Shown in pieces: positions 28,125-38,146 of a DNA stretch of 38,764 bases (the stretch's first letter is position 1; each line of letters begins with the position of its first letter). Source of the DNA: Crenothrix polyspora (GTDB lineage: Bacteria; Pseudomonadota; Gammaproteobacteria; Methylococcales; Methylomonadaceae). The notes under the pieces were generated by a model that saw only the letters and a list, made by a program, of their open reading frames with translations, had not been told where the DNA came from and did not search any database. Position numbers and translations under genes: made by a program. The DNA lies in contig CAMDNJ010000012.1 of the NCBI GenBank assembly GCA_945902915.1, positions 1 through 38,764 of the forward strand, read 5' to 3'.

Positions 28125-29576
28125 TTATTCAAAACCAGTGGGTATAAAGTTGTGCCAATCCGTCACTTGCTGATACTGATGGGCTATATTCAACAATCGA
28201 ACTTCAGCAAAATAATCGCCAATTAATTGTAAGCCGACTGGCATATTGGCTACAAAACCCGCAGGAATAGACATGGCTGGCAGGCCAGCAAGATTAATGG
28301 CAATGGTGTAAATGTCTGATAAATACATGGCGATAGGATCGTCCATTTTCTCTCCTATACCAAAGGCTGTACTGGGAGTGACAGGACCCATGATGACATC
28401 AACAGTCGCTAATGCGGCTTTGAAGTCTTCACTGATTAAGCGACGAATTTTTTGTGCTTTTAAATAATAGGCATCGTAATAACCCGTCGACAAAGCATAA
28501 GTGCCCATGAGTATGCGACGTTTGACTTCTTTACCAAAGCCTTCGCCACGTGAACGCGTATAAAGATCGGTTAAATCAACAGGACTTTCGCAGCGATAAC
28601 CATAACGCACGCCATCAAAGCGCGATAGATTAGCGGAACATTCTGCAGGCGCAATCACATAATAAGCAGGAATGGCTAATTTTAAATTAGGCATAGAGAT
28701 GTCTATGACTTCAGCACCTAACTTTCGATATTCAGCTATAGCGGCAGCCAAAGTTGCAGCGACATTTTCGTCTAAACCTTCACCAAAGAATTCTTTAGGT
28801 AAACCAATTTTTAAACCAACTAAGGATTTGTTTAAGCCTGCGCGGTAATCAGGTACAGGTACATCGACACTGGTAGAATCTTTTTCATCAAAACCGGCCA
28901 TAGTCTGCAACATAATCGCGGCGTCTTCAGCACTGCGCGTCATCGGGCCGCCTTGATCCAGACTAGACGCATAAGCAATCATGCCATAGCGCGATACACG
29001 ACCATAGGTTGGTTTTAAGCCGGTAATACCGCACAAAGCCGCTGGCTGACGAATAGAGCCACCAGTATCTGTACCTGTAGCACAAACAGCCAATCTTGCT
29101 GAAACCGCAGCAGCTGAACCACCCGATGAACCACCCGGTACACTATTAATATTCCAAGGATTCTTAACAGCACCGAAATAACTGGTTTCATTAGAAGAAC
29201 CCATAGCAAACTCATCCATATTGAGCTTACCTAACATGACTGCACCGGCTAGATTAAACTTGTCTACCACGGTCGCATTGTAGGGTGCATTGAAATTAGC
29301 CAACATTTTAGAACCACAGGTCGTCATTACGCCCTGAGTACAGAAAATATCTTTTTGAGCAATGGGAATACCCGTCAATAGATCGGCCGTGCCGTCGGCT
29401 AAACGTTGATCTGCAGCTTTAGCCTGCGCCAAAGCCAGTTCTGGAGTCACTGTAATATAACTATTAAGTGCTTGATGCTGATCGATTCGATTTAAAAAGA
29501 ACTGTGTAAGCTCTACACTAGAATAGGTCTTTTTATGTAACCCTAAACTTAATTCTGCGAGTGTTTTAGTATGCAT
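28125..29576 (-). CDS. gatA: Aspartyl/glutamyl-tRNA amidotransferase subunit A
   Basis: The glutaminase subunit that supplies ammonia to GatB. The 483-aa amidase-signature protein has its Ser-cisSer-Lys triad in [11 protein letters not shown] (Lys), [17 protein letters not shown] and [35 protein letters not shown] is the usual GatA block. It is the second gene of gatC-A-B, 13 bp after gatC. Confidence 0.97.
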   Translation of the reverse strand: MHTKTLAELSLGLHKKTYSSVELTQFFLNRIDQHQALNSYITVTPELALAQAKAADQRLADGTADLLTGIPIAQKDIFCTQGVMTTCGSKMLANFNAPYNATVVDKFNLAGAVMLGKLNMDEFAMGSSNETSYFGAVKNPWNINSVPGGSSGGSAAAVSARLAVCATGTDTGGSIRQPAALCGITGLKPTYGRVSRYGMIAYASSLDQGGPMTRSAEDAAIMLQTMAGFDEKDSTSVDVPVPDYRAGLNKSLVGLKIGLPKEFFGEGLDENVAATLAAAIAEYRKLGAEVIDISMPNLKLAIPAYYVIAPAECSANLSRFDGVRYGYRCESPVDLTDLYTRSRGEGFGKEVKRRILMGTYALSTGYYDAYYLKAQKIRRLISEDFKAALATVDVIMGPVTPSTAFGIGEKMDDPIAMYLSDIYTIAINLAGLPAMSIPAGFVANMPVGLQLIGDYFAEVRLLNIAHQYQQVTDWHNFIPTGFE

Positions 29577-29589
29577 GTAGGTCTATTCC

Positions 29590-29877
29590 TTATTCGATCA
29601 CTTTGGGAACTAAATAAAGTCCCGCTTCTACTTGTGGCGCTATGGCCTGAAAGGCTTCCCGATGATTTAATTCAGTGACGATATCAGTTCTTAAACGTTG
29701 TGCTTGATCCATAGGATGTGCCATAGGCTCTACATCGTCAGTATTGACTTCACTCATTCGGGTCATTAAATCCAGCATACCGGATAAATCATTGGCATAA
29801 GCGGCTACATCTTGCTTATCAATTCCCAATCGCGCTAAATGGGCGATTTTATTTACATCATCTGCAGTTAGTGACAT
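29590..29877 (-). CDS. gatC: Aspartyl/glutamyl-tRNA amidotransferase subunit C
   Basis: A small stabilising subunit that wraps GatA and GatB. The protein is 95 aa. It starts MSLTADDVNKIAHLARLGI and has the conserved VEPMAHP and the C-terminal YLVPKVIE. AAGGAGAGC before the ATG is a strong ribosome site. It is the first gene of the operon and diverges from mreB across about 270 bp that should hold both promoters. Confidence 0.96.
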   Translation of the reverse strand: MSLTADDVNKIAHLARLGIDKQDVAAYANDLSGMLDLMTRMSEVNTDDVEPMAHPMDQAQRLRTDIVTELNHREAFQAIAPQVEAGLYLVPKVIE

Positions 29878-30135
29878 GCTCTCTCCTTAATTAAGTTATA
29901 AACAAGCTAACGATCAATATTTTATTTATCGGACTGCTGTTATTAGACTTGGTGTAAACAAAATACAATTGTTTTCTGTTGCAAAACTATATGCCTGTTG
30001 TAGTGCCCGCTATCTTTCATCTTGTATCTCTCATCTTTGCCGCGTATATTACTACAATTAACCTAGTTATATCTTGCTTAAATACCTACTTGATTGCTAG
30101 AGTATCGTCTATCAATCTTAAAAAAAATTGTTTAA

Positions 30136-31197
<1,062 letters not shown>

Positions 31198-31231
31198 TTT
31201 TATTATTGCAAATACCTTTTATTTAAACTTA

Positions 31232-31267
31232 ATTCCTTACACAAAGCTAAAGCTCTTTGTAAGGAAT
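31232..31267. other. Imperfect hairpin in the mreB-mreC spacer
   Basis: ATTCCTTAC-AC-AAAG pairs with CTTTGTAAGGAAT, leaving a 2-nt bulge and an 8-nt loop. It starts 35 bp after the mreB stop. There is no following U run, so it is more likely an RNA stability or processing structure than a terminator. Confidence 0.5.
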
Positions 31268-31294
31268 AGTAATGAGCCATTATTACCAAATTAC

Positions 31295-31320
31295 TCAGCT
31301 TTTAGCTGATTATTTTAATT
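31295..31320 (+). terminator. Weak intrinsic terminator or attenuator between mreB and mreC
   Basis: TCAGCT-TTT-AGCTGA, a 6-bp stem, is followed by TTATTTTAATT. Partial termination here would give more mreB than mreC mRNA, as is often seen for this cluster. This is inference from position and sequence. Confidence 0.5.
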
Positions 31321-31364
31321 AAAGTTACATACCACACTATAAACTAGAGTTACCGCACTCATAC

Positions 31365-31379
31365 GAGGCATTCGCTATA
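31365..31379 (+). promoter_or_regulatory. mreC ribosome binding site and ATA start
   Basis: GAGG (31365-31368) is followed eight bases later by ATA (31377-31379), exactly where homologous MreC proteins have their initiator Met. It decides the mreC start. No ATG, GTG or TTG occurs in frame between the upstream stop (31320) and TTG 31422. Confidence 0.6.
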
Positions 31380-32264
31380 AAACTTATATTTGCCACCGGC
31401 CCCTCTATCAATACTCGCTTATTGGTTGCCGTATTAGCTTCAATAACATTACTGGTATTCGATCAAAAAAGCCCAAGTATTAATACGCTGCGCAGCACCT
31501 TATCGTTTTTTGTCGACCCATTAAAATATTTAGTCGATTTACCAACCGTCATCATTGAGCAAACAGCCGACTCTATTAATTCTTATCAAAGCCTGAAAAA
31601 AGAGAACCTTCGTTTGCGCGAAGATCAGCTTGCTCATCAAGCCAGATTACTCAAATTTTCAGCATTAGAAAATGAGAATATTCGTTTAAGAGCACTACTT
31701 GAGAATTCATTCAAACTAGGTGAGCAGGTCTTAGTTGCAGAATTACTATCTGTAAATATGGCACCTTATGAACATATCGTTGTTGTCAATAAAGGCACTC
31801 GTTTTGGCGTACATCCTCAACAACCGGTTTTAGATGCCAATGGTGTTGTTGGTCAAGTTTTTCGAGCACTACCTATGACCTCTGAAATCATGCTGATAAC
31901 TGACCCGAATCACGCTATTCCCGTACAGGTCAATCGTAACGGTTTATTAACTATCGCCGTGGGTAGTGGCCAAACAAATAGATTAATTCTACCTTTTTTA
32001 CCCAGTAACGCTGATATACGCCCAGGTGATTTACTCATTACATCAGGATTAGGAGGAAACTTTCCTCACGGCTATCCGGTTGCTGTTGTTGATGACTTTA
32101 TTTCTCAACCTAACAAAGCTTTCGCAACCATTTCCGCCACACCTAAAGCCTTATTAGATCGAAACCGCGAACTGATGATAGTCTGGAGTAAGTCAACTCC
32201 AGTGCCACTGATTTCCAAGTCGACAGAAAATAAGTTAGAAGACCTTAAGCATGAAAACAAATAA
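31377..32264 (+). CDS. mreC: Rod-shape-determining protein MreC
   Basis: A bitopic inner-membrane protein whose periplasmic beta-domains activate the PBP2-RodA synthase. With the start at 31377 it is 295 aa. The N-terminus IKLIFATGPSINTRL, then the membrane helix LVAVLASITLLVF, aligns residue for residue in layout with E. coli MKPIFSRGPSLQIRLILAV. A coiled coil (YQSLKKENLRLREDQLAHQARLL) follows, then the beta domains with GVVGQVFRA and LLITSGLGGNFPHGYPV. The ORF track begins at TTG 31422, which would remove the conserved N-terminus; I prefer the ATA codon with a GAGG site. A sequencing error (ATG to ATA) is the alternative. It overlaps mreD by 14 nt. Confidence 0.9.
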   Translation: MKLIFATGPSINTRLLVAVLASITLLVFDQKSPSINTLRSTLSFFVDPLKYLVDLPTVIIEQTADSINSYQSLKKENLRLREDQLAHQARLLKFSALENENIRLRALLENSFKLGEQVLVAELLSVNMAPYEHIVVVNKGTRFGVHPQQPVLDANGVVGQVFRALPMTSEIMLITDPNHAIPVQVNRNGLLTIAVGSGQTNRLILPFLPSNADIRPGDLLITSGLGGNFPHGYPVAVVDDFISQPNKAFATISATPKALLDRNRELMIVWSKSTPVPLISKSTENKLEDLKHENK

Positions 32265-32739
32265 TTCGTCAGGCTTTATTCAGATTTCAATAAGCTTAGC
32301 TCTAGCTATGTGCTTACGAATATTGCCGTTACCTGAAAGTTTTGTGGCTTTTAATCCAGACTGGGTACTACTGACATTAATATATTGGTCTCTTACACTT
32401 CCCGAACGCGCAGGAATTTTTCATGCCTGGACTTTTGGCTTATTAACAGATGTGTTAACAGGACGATTACTTGGACAATATGCTTTAGCCTATGCATTGG
32501 TCATCTATTTATGTATTAATTTGCACAAAAGATTACGTAATTTTCCAATGTTACAACAAGGTCTGTTTATTTTCTTTTGCCTATTATTATCACAATTATT
32601 ACTTTTTTTCATAAAAAACATTCAGCATCCTGCACAATTGCATGCTACTTTTTGGCTGCCTGTTTTTACTGGCACTCTTGTTTGGCCAATCGTTTATGGT
32701 GTCTTACGATTAGTTCGCTTACCGCAAAGCTTTAGATAA
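32251..32739 (+). CDS. mreD: Rod-shape-determining protein MreD
   Basis: An integral inner-membrane partner of MreC in the elongasome. It is 162 aa, the same as E. coli MreD. It has about five hydrophobic segments. Recognisable blocks are FNPDWVLLTLIYWSLTLPERAG, the loop FGLLTDVLTGRLLGQYALAYAL, and a late WPIVYGVLRLVR. Its start lies inside the mreC 3' end, and mrdA follows after 12 bp. Confidence 0.94.
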   Translation: MKTNNSSGFIQISISLALAMCLRILPLPESFVAFNPDWVLLTLIYWSLTLPERAGIFHAWTFGLLTDVLTGRLLGQYALAYALVIYLCINLHKRLRNFPMLQQGLFIFFCLLLSQLLLFFIKNIQHPAQLHATFWLPVFTGTLVWPIVYGVLRLVRLPQSFR

Positions 32740-32751
32740 AAGTCACAAAGC

Positions 32752-34581
32752 ATGTATACCATCAAAGATCTTTCTGTAGAAAACCGTATATTTATCAATC
32801 GTATTGTAGCCGCCTTCTGTGTAATTACTGTATTAACTTCTGGCTTGATCATTCGCCTTATTTATTTACAAATAGTAGGTCATGAACATTATTCATTATT
32901 GGCCAAAGACAACAGCGTCAAAATTGTTCCCTTAGTACCTACCCGAGGTATGATTTACGATCGTCACGGCAAAGTACTCGCCGAAAACACGCCTTCTTAT
33001 AGCTTAGAATTAATTCCTGAACAAATCAGCAATATGGATGAAACCTTATTGAGATTACAAACACTACTAGATATTCCCACAGATAAAATCGAACTTTTTC
33101 AAAAGCTACGTAAACGCCAAAAACGCTTCGTTAGCACCCCTCTTTTATTAAGTATGAATGATGAGGAACTTGCTAAATTTGCAGTATCAAGACCTTATTT
33201 TCCTGGTGTTGATATTCATACGCGATTAGTTAGGCATTATCCTTACAGCGATCTAGCTGCACATGTTATTGGCTATGTAAGCCGTATTAATGAAGCAGAA
33301 CTAAAAGACTTACCTATTTCGGAATATAGAGGCTCAACACATATAGGTAAATTAGGTATAGAAAGCTCTTACGAAATTGATCTGCATGGAAAAACGGGCT
33401 ATGCCGAAATAGAAACCAATGTACAAGCTCGATTATTAAACACGCTTAACGAAGTCAATCCCGATCCTGGTGCAGATCTTTATTTATCACTCGATATTGA
33501 TTTACAAAAAACGGCCTATAATGCACTTACTGGCTTTAATGGGGCAGTGGTGGCTATTGACATTAAAACTGGTGGCGTTTTAGTATTTGTTAGTCGCCCT
33601 GGCTTTGATCCTAACCCTTTTGTGGTCGGTATAGCTAATGATGCCTACCAAGCCCTGCAAACATCAGAAAACCAACCCCTCTATAATCGAGCATTACGGG
33701 GCCTTTATCCTCCCGGCTCTACCATCAAACCATTCATAGCCTTAGCAGGGCTTGAATTCGAAGCAATTAACCCTCAACAACGACTGAACTGTCCTGGCTA
33801 CTATCAATTACCAGGAGTTGATCATCAATATCGTGATTGGAAAAAAGGTGGTCATGGCTCAGTAGATCTAAATCAGGCCATCACCGAATCCTGTGATGTG
33901 TATTTTTATCGACTTGCTTCTATGCTAGGTATAGATCATATGCATAGCTTTCTACAACAATTTGGTTTCGGAGAAAAAACAGGGATTGACTTGATAGGTG
34001 AAAAAACGGGCTTATTACCCTCACGCGAATGGAAGCTTGCTCAAAAAAAACAATCTTGGTATCCAGGAGAAACGTTAATTACAGGTATAGGCCAAGGTTA
34101 TCTTCAGGTTACTCCTTTGCAACTTGCCAGAGCTACCGCAACCTTAGCAAACCAAGGACATGTAGTAACACCTTTTCTGGTTGATAAAATAGTTAGAGCT
34201 CATGAAACTAGTCCCGGCCCAGAAATATACCAAGAGACTATCACTCTTAAACAAGAAAACGTTAATACAGTGATCGATGGCATGATCAATGTAGTGCATA
34301 GTTCTCGAGGCACTGCCAAAGGCATTAATACGCATATTAATTATCAGATCGCTGGAAAAACGGGTACTGCTCAAGTATTAGGCATCAAACAAAACGCTAA
34401 ATACAATGAAAACAGCATTGATTTTAAGTTTCGTGACCACGCACTTTTTATATCTTTTGCTCCTGCTAATGATCCCAAAATTGCTATTGCAGTCATCGTT
34501 GAAAATGGCGGGCATGGCGGTTCCGTGGCCGCACCTATTGCAGGTCAAGTCATCAAGCAATATTTAAAGGAAAGCCCTTGA
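32752..34581 (+). CDS. mrdA: Penicillin-binding protein 2, elongation transpeptidase
   Basis: A class B PBP that cross-links peptidoglycan during rod elongation with RodA. The protein is 609 aa. One N-terminal membrane helix (AFCVITVLTSGLIIRLIYL) is followed by the dimerisation/pedestal domain (PTRGMIYDRHGKVLAENTPSYSLELIPEQ) and the transpeptidase domain. The active-site motifs are STIK in YPPGSTIKPF (acyl Ser), SCD in TESCDVYFYRL, and KTGTAQV. It overlaps rodA by 4 nt. Confidence 0.97.
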   Translation: MYTIKDLSVENRIFINRIVAAFCVITVLTSGLIIRLIYLQIVGHEHYSLLAKDNSVKIVPLVPTRGMIYDRHGKVLAENTPSYSLELIPEQISNMDETLLRLQTLLDIPTDKIELFQKLRKRQKRFVSTPLLLSMNDEELAKFAVSRPYFPGVDIHTRLVRHYPYSDLAAHVIGYVSRINEAELKDLPISEYRGSTHIGKLGIESSYEIDLHGKTGYAEIETNVQARLLNTLNEVNPDPGADLYLSLDIDLQKTAYNALTGFNGAVVAIDIKTGGVLVFVSRPGFDPNPFVVGIANDAYQALQTSENQPLYNRALRGLYPPGSTIKPFIALAGLEFEAINPQQRLNCPGYYQLPGVDHQYRDWKKGGHGSVDLNQAITESCDVYFYRLASMLGIDHMHSFLQQFGFGEKTGIDLIGEKTGLLPSREWKLAQKKQSWYPGETLITGIGQGYLQVTPLQLARATATLANQGHVVTPFLVDKIVRAHETSPGPEIYQETITLKQENVNTVIDGMINVVHSSRGTAKGINTHINYQIAGKTGTAQVLGIKQNAKYNENSIDFKFRDHALFISFAPANDPKIAIAVIVENGGHGGSVAAPIAGQVIKQYLKESP

Positions 34582-35702
34582 AAACTGAAACTCGCCATGA
34601 ACATTTTGAACCCCCATCGCTATTAGGAACAATTCTACGAAAGCTGCATATTGATATCCCCTTATTTATCGGTTTATTACTGGCCTCATTATTAAGCTTT
34701 GTTATCCTCTATAGCGCCGGCAGTCAAGATATGGATATACTCATTCGTCAAGGTGAAAGGGTCGGCTTAGCTTTCCTATTAATGACTATAATCGCTCATA
34801 TCGACCCTTATCAATTTAAACGTTACTCGACATTACTGTTTGGACTTGGCGTTTTACTACTCATCGCAGTACTGATCATGGGGCAAATTGGTAAGGGCGC
34901 ACAGCGCTGGCTGGAATTTGGGATACTTCGATTCCAACCCTCAGAAATGATTAAGCTGACCACACCTATGATGATTGCTTGGTATCTAGCTGAACAGCCT
35001 ATGCCACCAAAACCTAAGCAACTAGCGATAGCCGTTTTACTGATAGCTGTGCCTACGCTATTAATAGCGAAACAACCTGATTTAGGTACAGCACTATTGG
35101 TTGTTAGTTCTGGCGCCGGCGTACTTTTCTTTGCAGGTCTGTCTTGGTTATTTATCGCAGCTATTATTGCAATTTGTTCGGCATTAACGCCTATTTTATG
35201 GCATTTTATGCACGATTATCAACGTGATCGTGTACTAACATTCCTAAATCCAGAAGCAGACCCACTCGGTCGAGGCTATCATATTATTCAATCTAAAATA
35301 GCGATCGGTTCGGGCGGTATTTATGGAAAAGGTTGGTTAGGAAGCACACAATCCGAATTTGATTTCTTACCAGAAAGCTCCACCGACTTCATCTTTGCGG
35401 TATTTGCAGAGGAGTTTGGTTTATTTGGTGGACTGTCTTTATTAACGCTCTATCTACTTATTATCGCTCGCTGCCTTTATATTGCGAGTCAAGCTCAAGA
35501 TTCTTATAGCCGACTCTTAGCAAGCAGTCTGTCTTTTACTTTTTTTGTTTATGTATTTGTCAATATTGGCATGGTCATAGGCATACTTCCTGTAGTGGGC
35601 GTACCTTTGCCTTTAATTAGTTACGGGGGTACTTCTATAGTGACGCTCTTATCTGGTTTCGGCATATTAATGTCCATCCACACTCATAAAAAATTCCGTT
35701 AA
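34578..35702 (+). CDS. rodA: Peptidoglycan glycosyltransferase RodA (MrdB)
   Basis: A SEDS-family polymerase that makes glycan strands from lipid II with PBP2. The 374-aa protein has about ten membrane helices. Diagnostic motifs are GKGAQRWLEFGILRFQPSE, AKQPDLGTALLV (with the catalytic Asp), GRGYHIIQSKIAIGSGGIYGKG, FLPESSTDFIFAVFAEEFGL and GVPLPLISYGGTSIV. The start is TTG inside the mrdA stop (TTGA), with AAGGAAAG upstream, so translation is coupled. Confidence 0.96.
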   Translation: MKTETRHEHFEPPSLLGTILRKLHIDIPLFIGLLLASLLSFVILYSAGSQDMDILIRQGERVGLAFLLMTIIAHIDPYQFKRYSTLLFGLGVLLLIAVLIMGQIGKGAQRWLEFGILRFQPSEMIKLTTPMMIAWYLAEQPMPPKPKQLAIAVLLIAVPTLLIAKQPDLGTALLVVSSGAGVLFFAGLSWLFIAAIIAICSALTPILWHFMHDYQRDRVLTFLNPEADPLGRGYHIIQSKIAIGSGGIYGKGWLGSTQSEFDFLPESSTDFIFAVFAEEFGLFGGLSLLTLYLLIIARCLYIASQAQDSYSRLLASSLSFTFFVYVFVNIGMVIGILPVVGVPLPLISYGGTSIVTLLSGFGILMSIHTHKKFR

Positions 35703-36145
35703 CACTTAAGAGCAGACCAAAGGCTAAGGGCGAATGCTTAAGCCTCGCACCTGTTCCCCATTAAGTTGCTAGACATCTGGCACAATCCCAGTAATGGTAT
35801 TTCCTGCATAGCGATTAATCTTAGTAAGCAACAATGGCAATTGGCCAAGCTATCGCTATTTGAGTGTTATTTAAGACGAAAATAATCTTATCGAGTTGAC
35901 TTAAGCCGGACTTAAGACAAGACCAGTTAGAATAACTCAACTTAAAAACAATGAGGCCTACTCCTTCTTTAACTACTAAAGTAAAACTACTTACTTTTGA
36001 GCAACCATTAGGGCGAAAATCCACTAATGAACTCTTTGCGGACTTAGATAAATTTATGTTATCAGCCGTTACAGCCATAGTCCTTTATATGCTATAGCTG
36101 TATACCAATTAAGCCAGTCTATTTTAATTAAAAAAGGCACTACAC
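35703..36145. other. Gap between rodA and rlpA, with a doubtful 48-codon ORF
   Basis: This 443-bp stretch sits where many gammaproteobacteria carry mltB. I see no MltB motif. A GGCTAAGGGCGAA fragment near 35722 echoes the heptamer repeats after msrA. On the plus strand, 35951-36097 is an open frame (MRPTPSLTTK...TAIVLYML) with coding-like codon use but no ribosome site. A minus-strand 85-codon ORF (35821-36078) overlaps it. Either could be a gene relic; neither is recognised. No clear promoter for rlpA was found. Confidence 0.5.
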
Positions 36146-36937
36146 ATGAATAAAATAATTTTAGTTATGTTACTTCTTATGCTTTTTGGTTGTTCATCAG
36201 AACAAATTAAAAATGCCAGCACTACCTACACCTCTCCAACAGAATCCTCAAACTTAAGGCAACACGCTACATTAAGTGTTAATAATCAAGATGAACTAAA
36301 TTCTGAAGACAACTTATTACCTCGTATTAGCCGTTACCTAAAAAAAGGTATAGCTTCTTGGTATGGGCCTGGCTTTCATGGCAAAAAAACAGCAACTGGC
36401 GAAATATTTGACATGTATGCAATGACTGCTGCTCACAAAACCTTACCTATTCCTTCTTACGCTCAAATCACCAATCTAGTCAATCATCGTAGCATTATCG
36501 TCAGAATCAATGATAGAGGTCCTTTTGTCGGTAACAAAGAAGTTGATTTATCCTATGCGGCTGCAAAAAATCTAGACTTGGGAGAAGGCAATTCAAGCAC
36601 TATTGAAATAAAAGCCATATCCCCTAAGCAAGCACTACCAAAAATCCAACAATTAGCCGCAACCCAAGCAAAGCAAGTCTTTCTGCAAGTGGGTAGTTTT
36701 GGAACGGCAAAGAAAGCCATAGAGTTAAAAAACAAAATTGCCGCCAGCAATTTGCCCTCAGCTGATATTCGCTCATCGACTTATAAAAAATCCACACTCT
36801 ATAAAGTACAAATAGGTCCGATTAAATCAACTATCAATGCAAATGAACTAAACCAACAACTGGCTGAAATTGGCATTATCGACACACAATTTGTTACTGA
36901 ATCCAACCTATCACAGAGCACGCGTGTTACAATGTAA
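36146..36937 (+). CDS. rlpA: Septal-ring lytic transglycosylase RlpA-type lipoprotein
   Basis: An outer-membrane lipoprotein of the RlpA family; characterised members cleave stem-peptide-free glycan strands. The protein is 263 aa. The lipobox is LLMLFGCSS (Cys about 16). The double-psi barrel includes KKGIASWYGPGFHGKKTATGE, AAHKTLPIPSYAQITNL and RINDRGPFVGNKEVDLS, with the family Glu and Asp. A C-terminal SPOR domain (KQVFLQVGSFGTAKKAIELK...YKVQIGPI) binds denuded glycan at the septum. It is followed by dacA 36 bp downstream. Confidence 0.95.
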   Translation: MNKIILVMLLLMLFGCSSEQIKNASTTYTSPTESSNLRQHATLSVNNQDELNSEDNLLPRISRYLKKGIASWYGPGFHGKKTATGEIFDMYAMTAAHKTLPIPSYAQITNLVNHRSIIVRINDRGPFVGNKEVDLSYAAAKNLDLGEGNSSTIEIKAISPKQALPKIQQLAATQAKQVFLQVGSFGTAKKAIELKNKIAASNLPSADIRSSTYKKSTLYKVQIGPIKSTINANELNQQLAEIGIIDTQFVTESNLSQSTRVTM

Positions 36938-36973
36938 GCTAAAATATTGTTTACCTGTCTACATTAAAGAGCA

Positions 36974-38146
36974 ATGCATCCTTTTAATAAATATTTCTCA
37001 ATTTGGTTTTTTAGCTTATTCATAACTTTTTCTCAAGCATACGCTCAAGAAACTGAAGTCACTACTCCACCAGCACCTACAATTGCTGCCAGCGCTTACT
37101 TTTTAGAAGACTTCCATACCGGCAAAGTTTTAGCAGAAAGTAATGCTGACACTAGACTTGCACCAGCAAGCCTTACCAAAATAATGACGACCTATGTCGT
37201 CTTTAGAGAACTCAGCAATGGTCATTTACACCTAAACGATACTGTAACCATTAGCGAAAAAGCTTGGAAAACTTCTGGCTCACGCATGTTCTTAGAGCTT
37301 GGCAATCAAGTTACAATTCAAGATTTGTTACAAGGTGTTATTATTCAATCAGGTAATGATGCTAGTGTCGCGTTAGCCGAACATGTTGCAGGAGATGAAG
37401 CCACCTTTGCAGACATGATGAATCAACATGCATTACGACTAGGCATGAATAATAGTAACTTCAAAAATAGTGATGGTCTTCCTACTCCTGACCACTACAC
37501 TAGCGCACGTGACTTAGCAATACTCACTACCGCTTTAATCAAAGAATTCCCTGAATATTATCGTTGGTTTTCTCAAAAAGAATTTACATACAATAAAATA
37601 ACTCAACAAAACCGCAACAAACTTCTCTCTCGTGACGAATCAGTAGACGGCGTAAAAACCGGCTTTACAGATGATGCTGGTTATTGTCTAGTCGCCTCCG
37701 CACTTAGAGAGGACATGCGACTAATTTCTGTGGTCATGGGCACAAAAAGCGCCATAGCAAGAGCCAACGAAAATCAAACTTTACTTAATTATGGCTTTCG
37801 TTTTTATGAATCGCACCGTTTGTATGAAGGCAACAAGCCGCTGAATGAGGCTAAAATCTGGAAAGGTGCTAGCAAAAGCATTCCATTAGGCCTAAATGAA
37901 GATCTTTATGTCACTATTCCACGTAGACTTTATTCAGACCTAAAAGCTGTTATTAATATTGATAGTAAAATTATTGCACCTATCGCAGAGCATACAAAAT
38001 TAGGTTCAGTAAAAGTAACTCTGAAAGAAGATTTAATCATCGAAAAAGATTTGGTTGCATTACAAGCTATTGAAAAAGGCAATATCTTTCGTCGCCTGAT
38101 TGACAGCGTATTGTTAATGCTGGAGAAATCTGATAATGGAAAATAA
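36974..38146 (+). CDS. dacA: D-alanyl-D-alanine carboxypeptidase (PBP5/6 type)
   Basis: Removes the terminal D-Ala from peptidoglycan pentapeptides. The protein is 390 aa. It has a signal peptide (FSIWFFSLFITFSQAYAQ). Active-site motifs are SLTK in RLAPASLTKIMTTY, SGN in IIQSGNDASVALAEHVAG, and KTG in VDGVKTGFTDDAGY. A C-terminal beta domain follows, and the tail (NIFRRLIDSVLLMLEK) is amphipathic, as needed for membrane anchoring. It overlaps the next gene by 11 nt. Confidence 0.96.
   Translation: MHPFNKYFSIWFFSLFITFSQAYAQETEVTTPPAPTIAASAYFLEDFHTGKVLAESNADTRLAPASLTKIMTTYVVFRELSNGHLHLNDTVTISEKAWKTSGSRMFLELGNQVTIQDLLQGVIIQSGNDASVALAEHVAGDEATFADMMNQHALRLGMNNSNFKNSDGLPTPDHYTSARDLAILTTALIKEFPEYYRWFSQKEFTYNKITQQNRNKLLSRDESVDGVKTGFTDDAGYCLVASALREDMRLISVVMGTKSAIARANENQTLLNYGFRFYESHRLYEGNKPLNEAKIWKGASKSIPLGLNEDLYVTIPRRLYSDLKAVINIDSKIIAPIAEHTKLGSVKVTLKEDLIIEKDLVALQAIEKGNIFRRLIDSVLLMLEKSDNGK

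Noticed and set aside
31422-32264. mreC starting at TTG 31422, as in the ORF track
   Set aside because: It removes the conserved cytoplasmic tail and part of the membrane helix, and no ribosome site lies just upstream; ATA 31377 with GAGG fits homologues better.
35821-36078. Minus-strand 85-codon ORF between rodA and rlpA
   Set aside because: No ribosome site, no family resemblance, and it overlaps an equally plausible plus-strand frame; not enough to call a gene.
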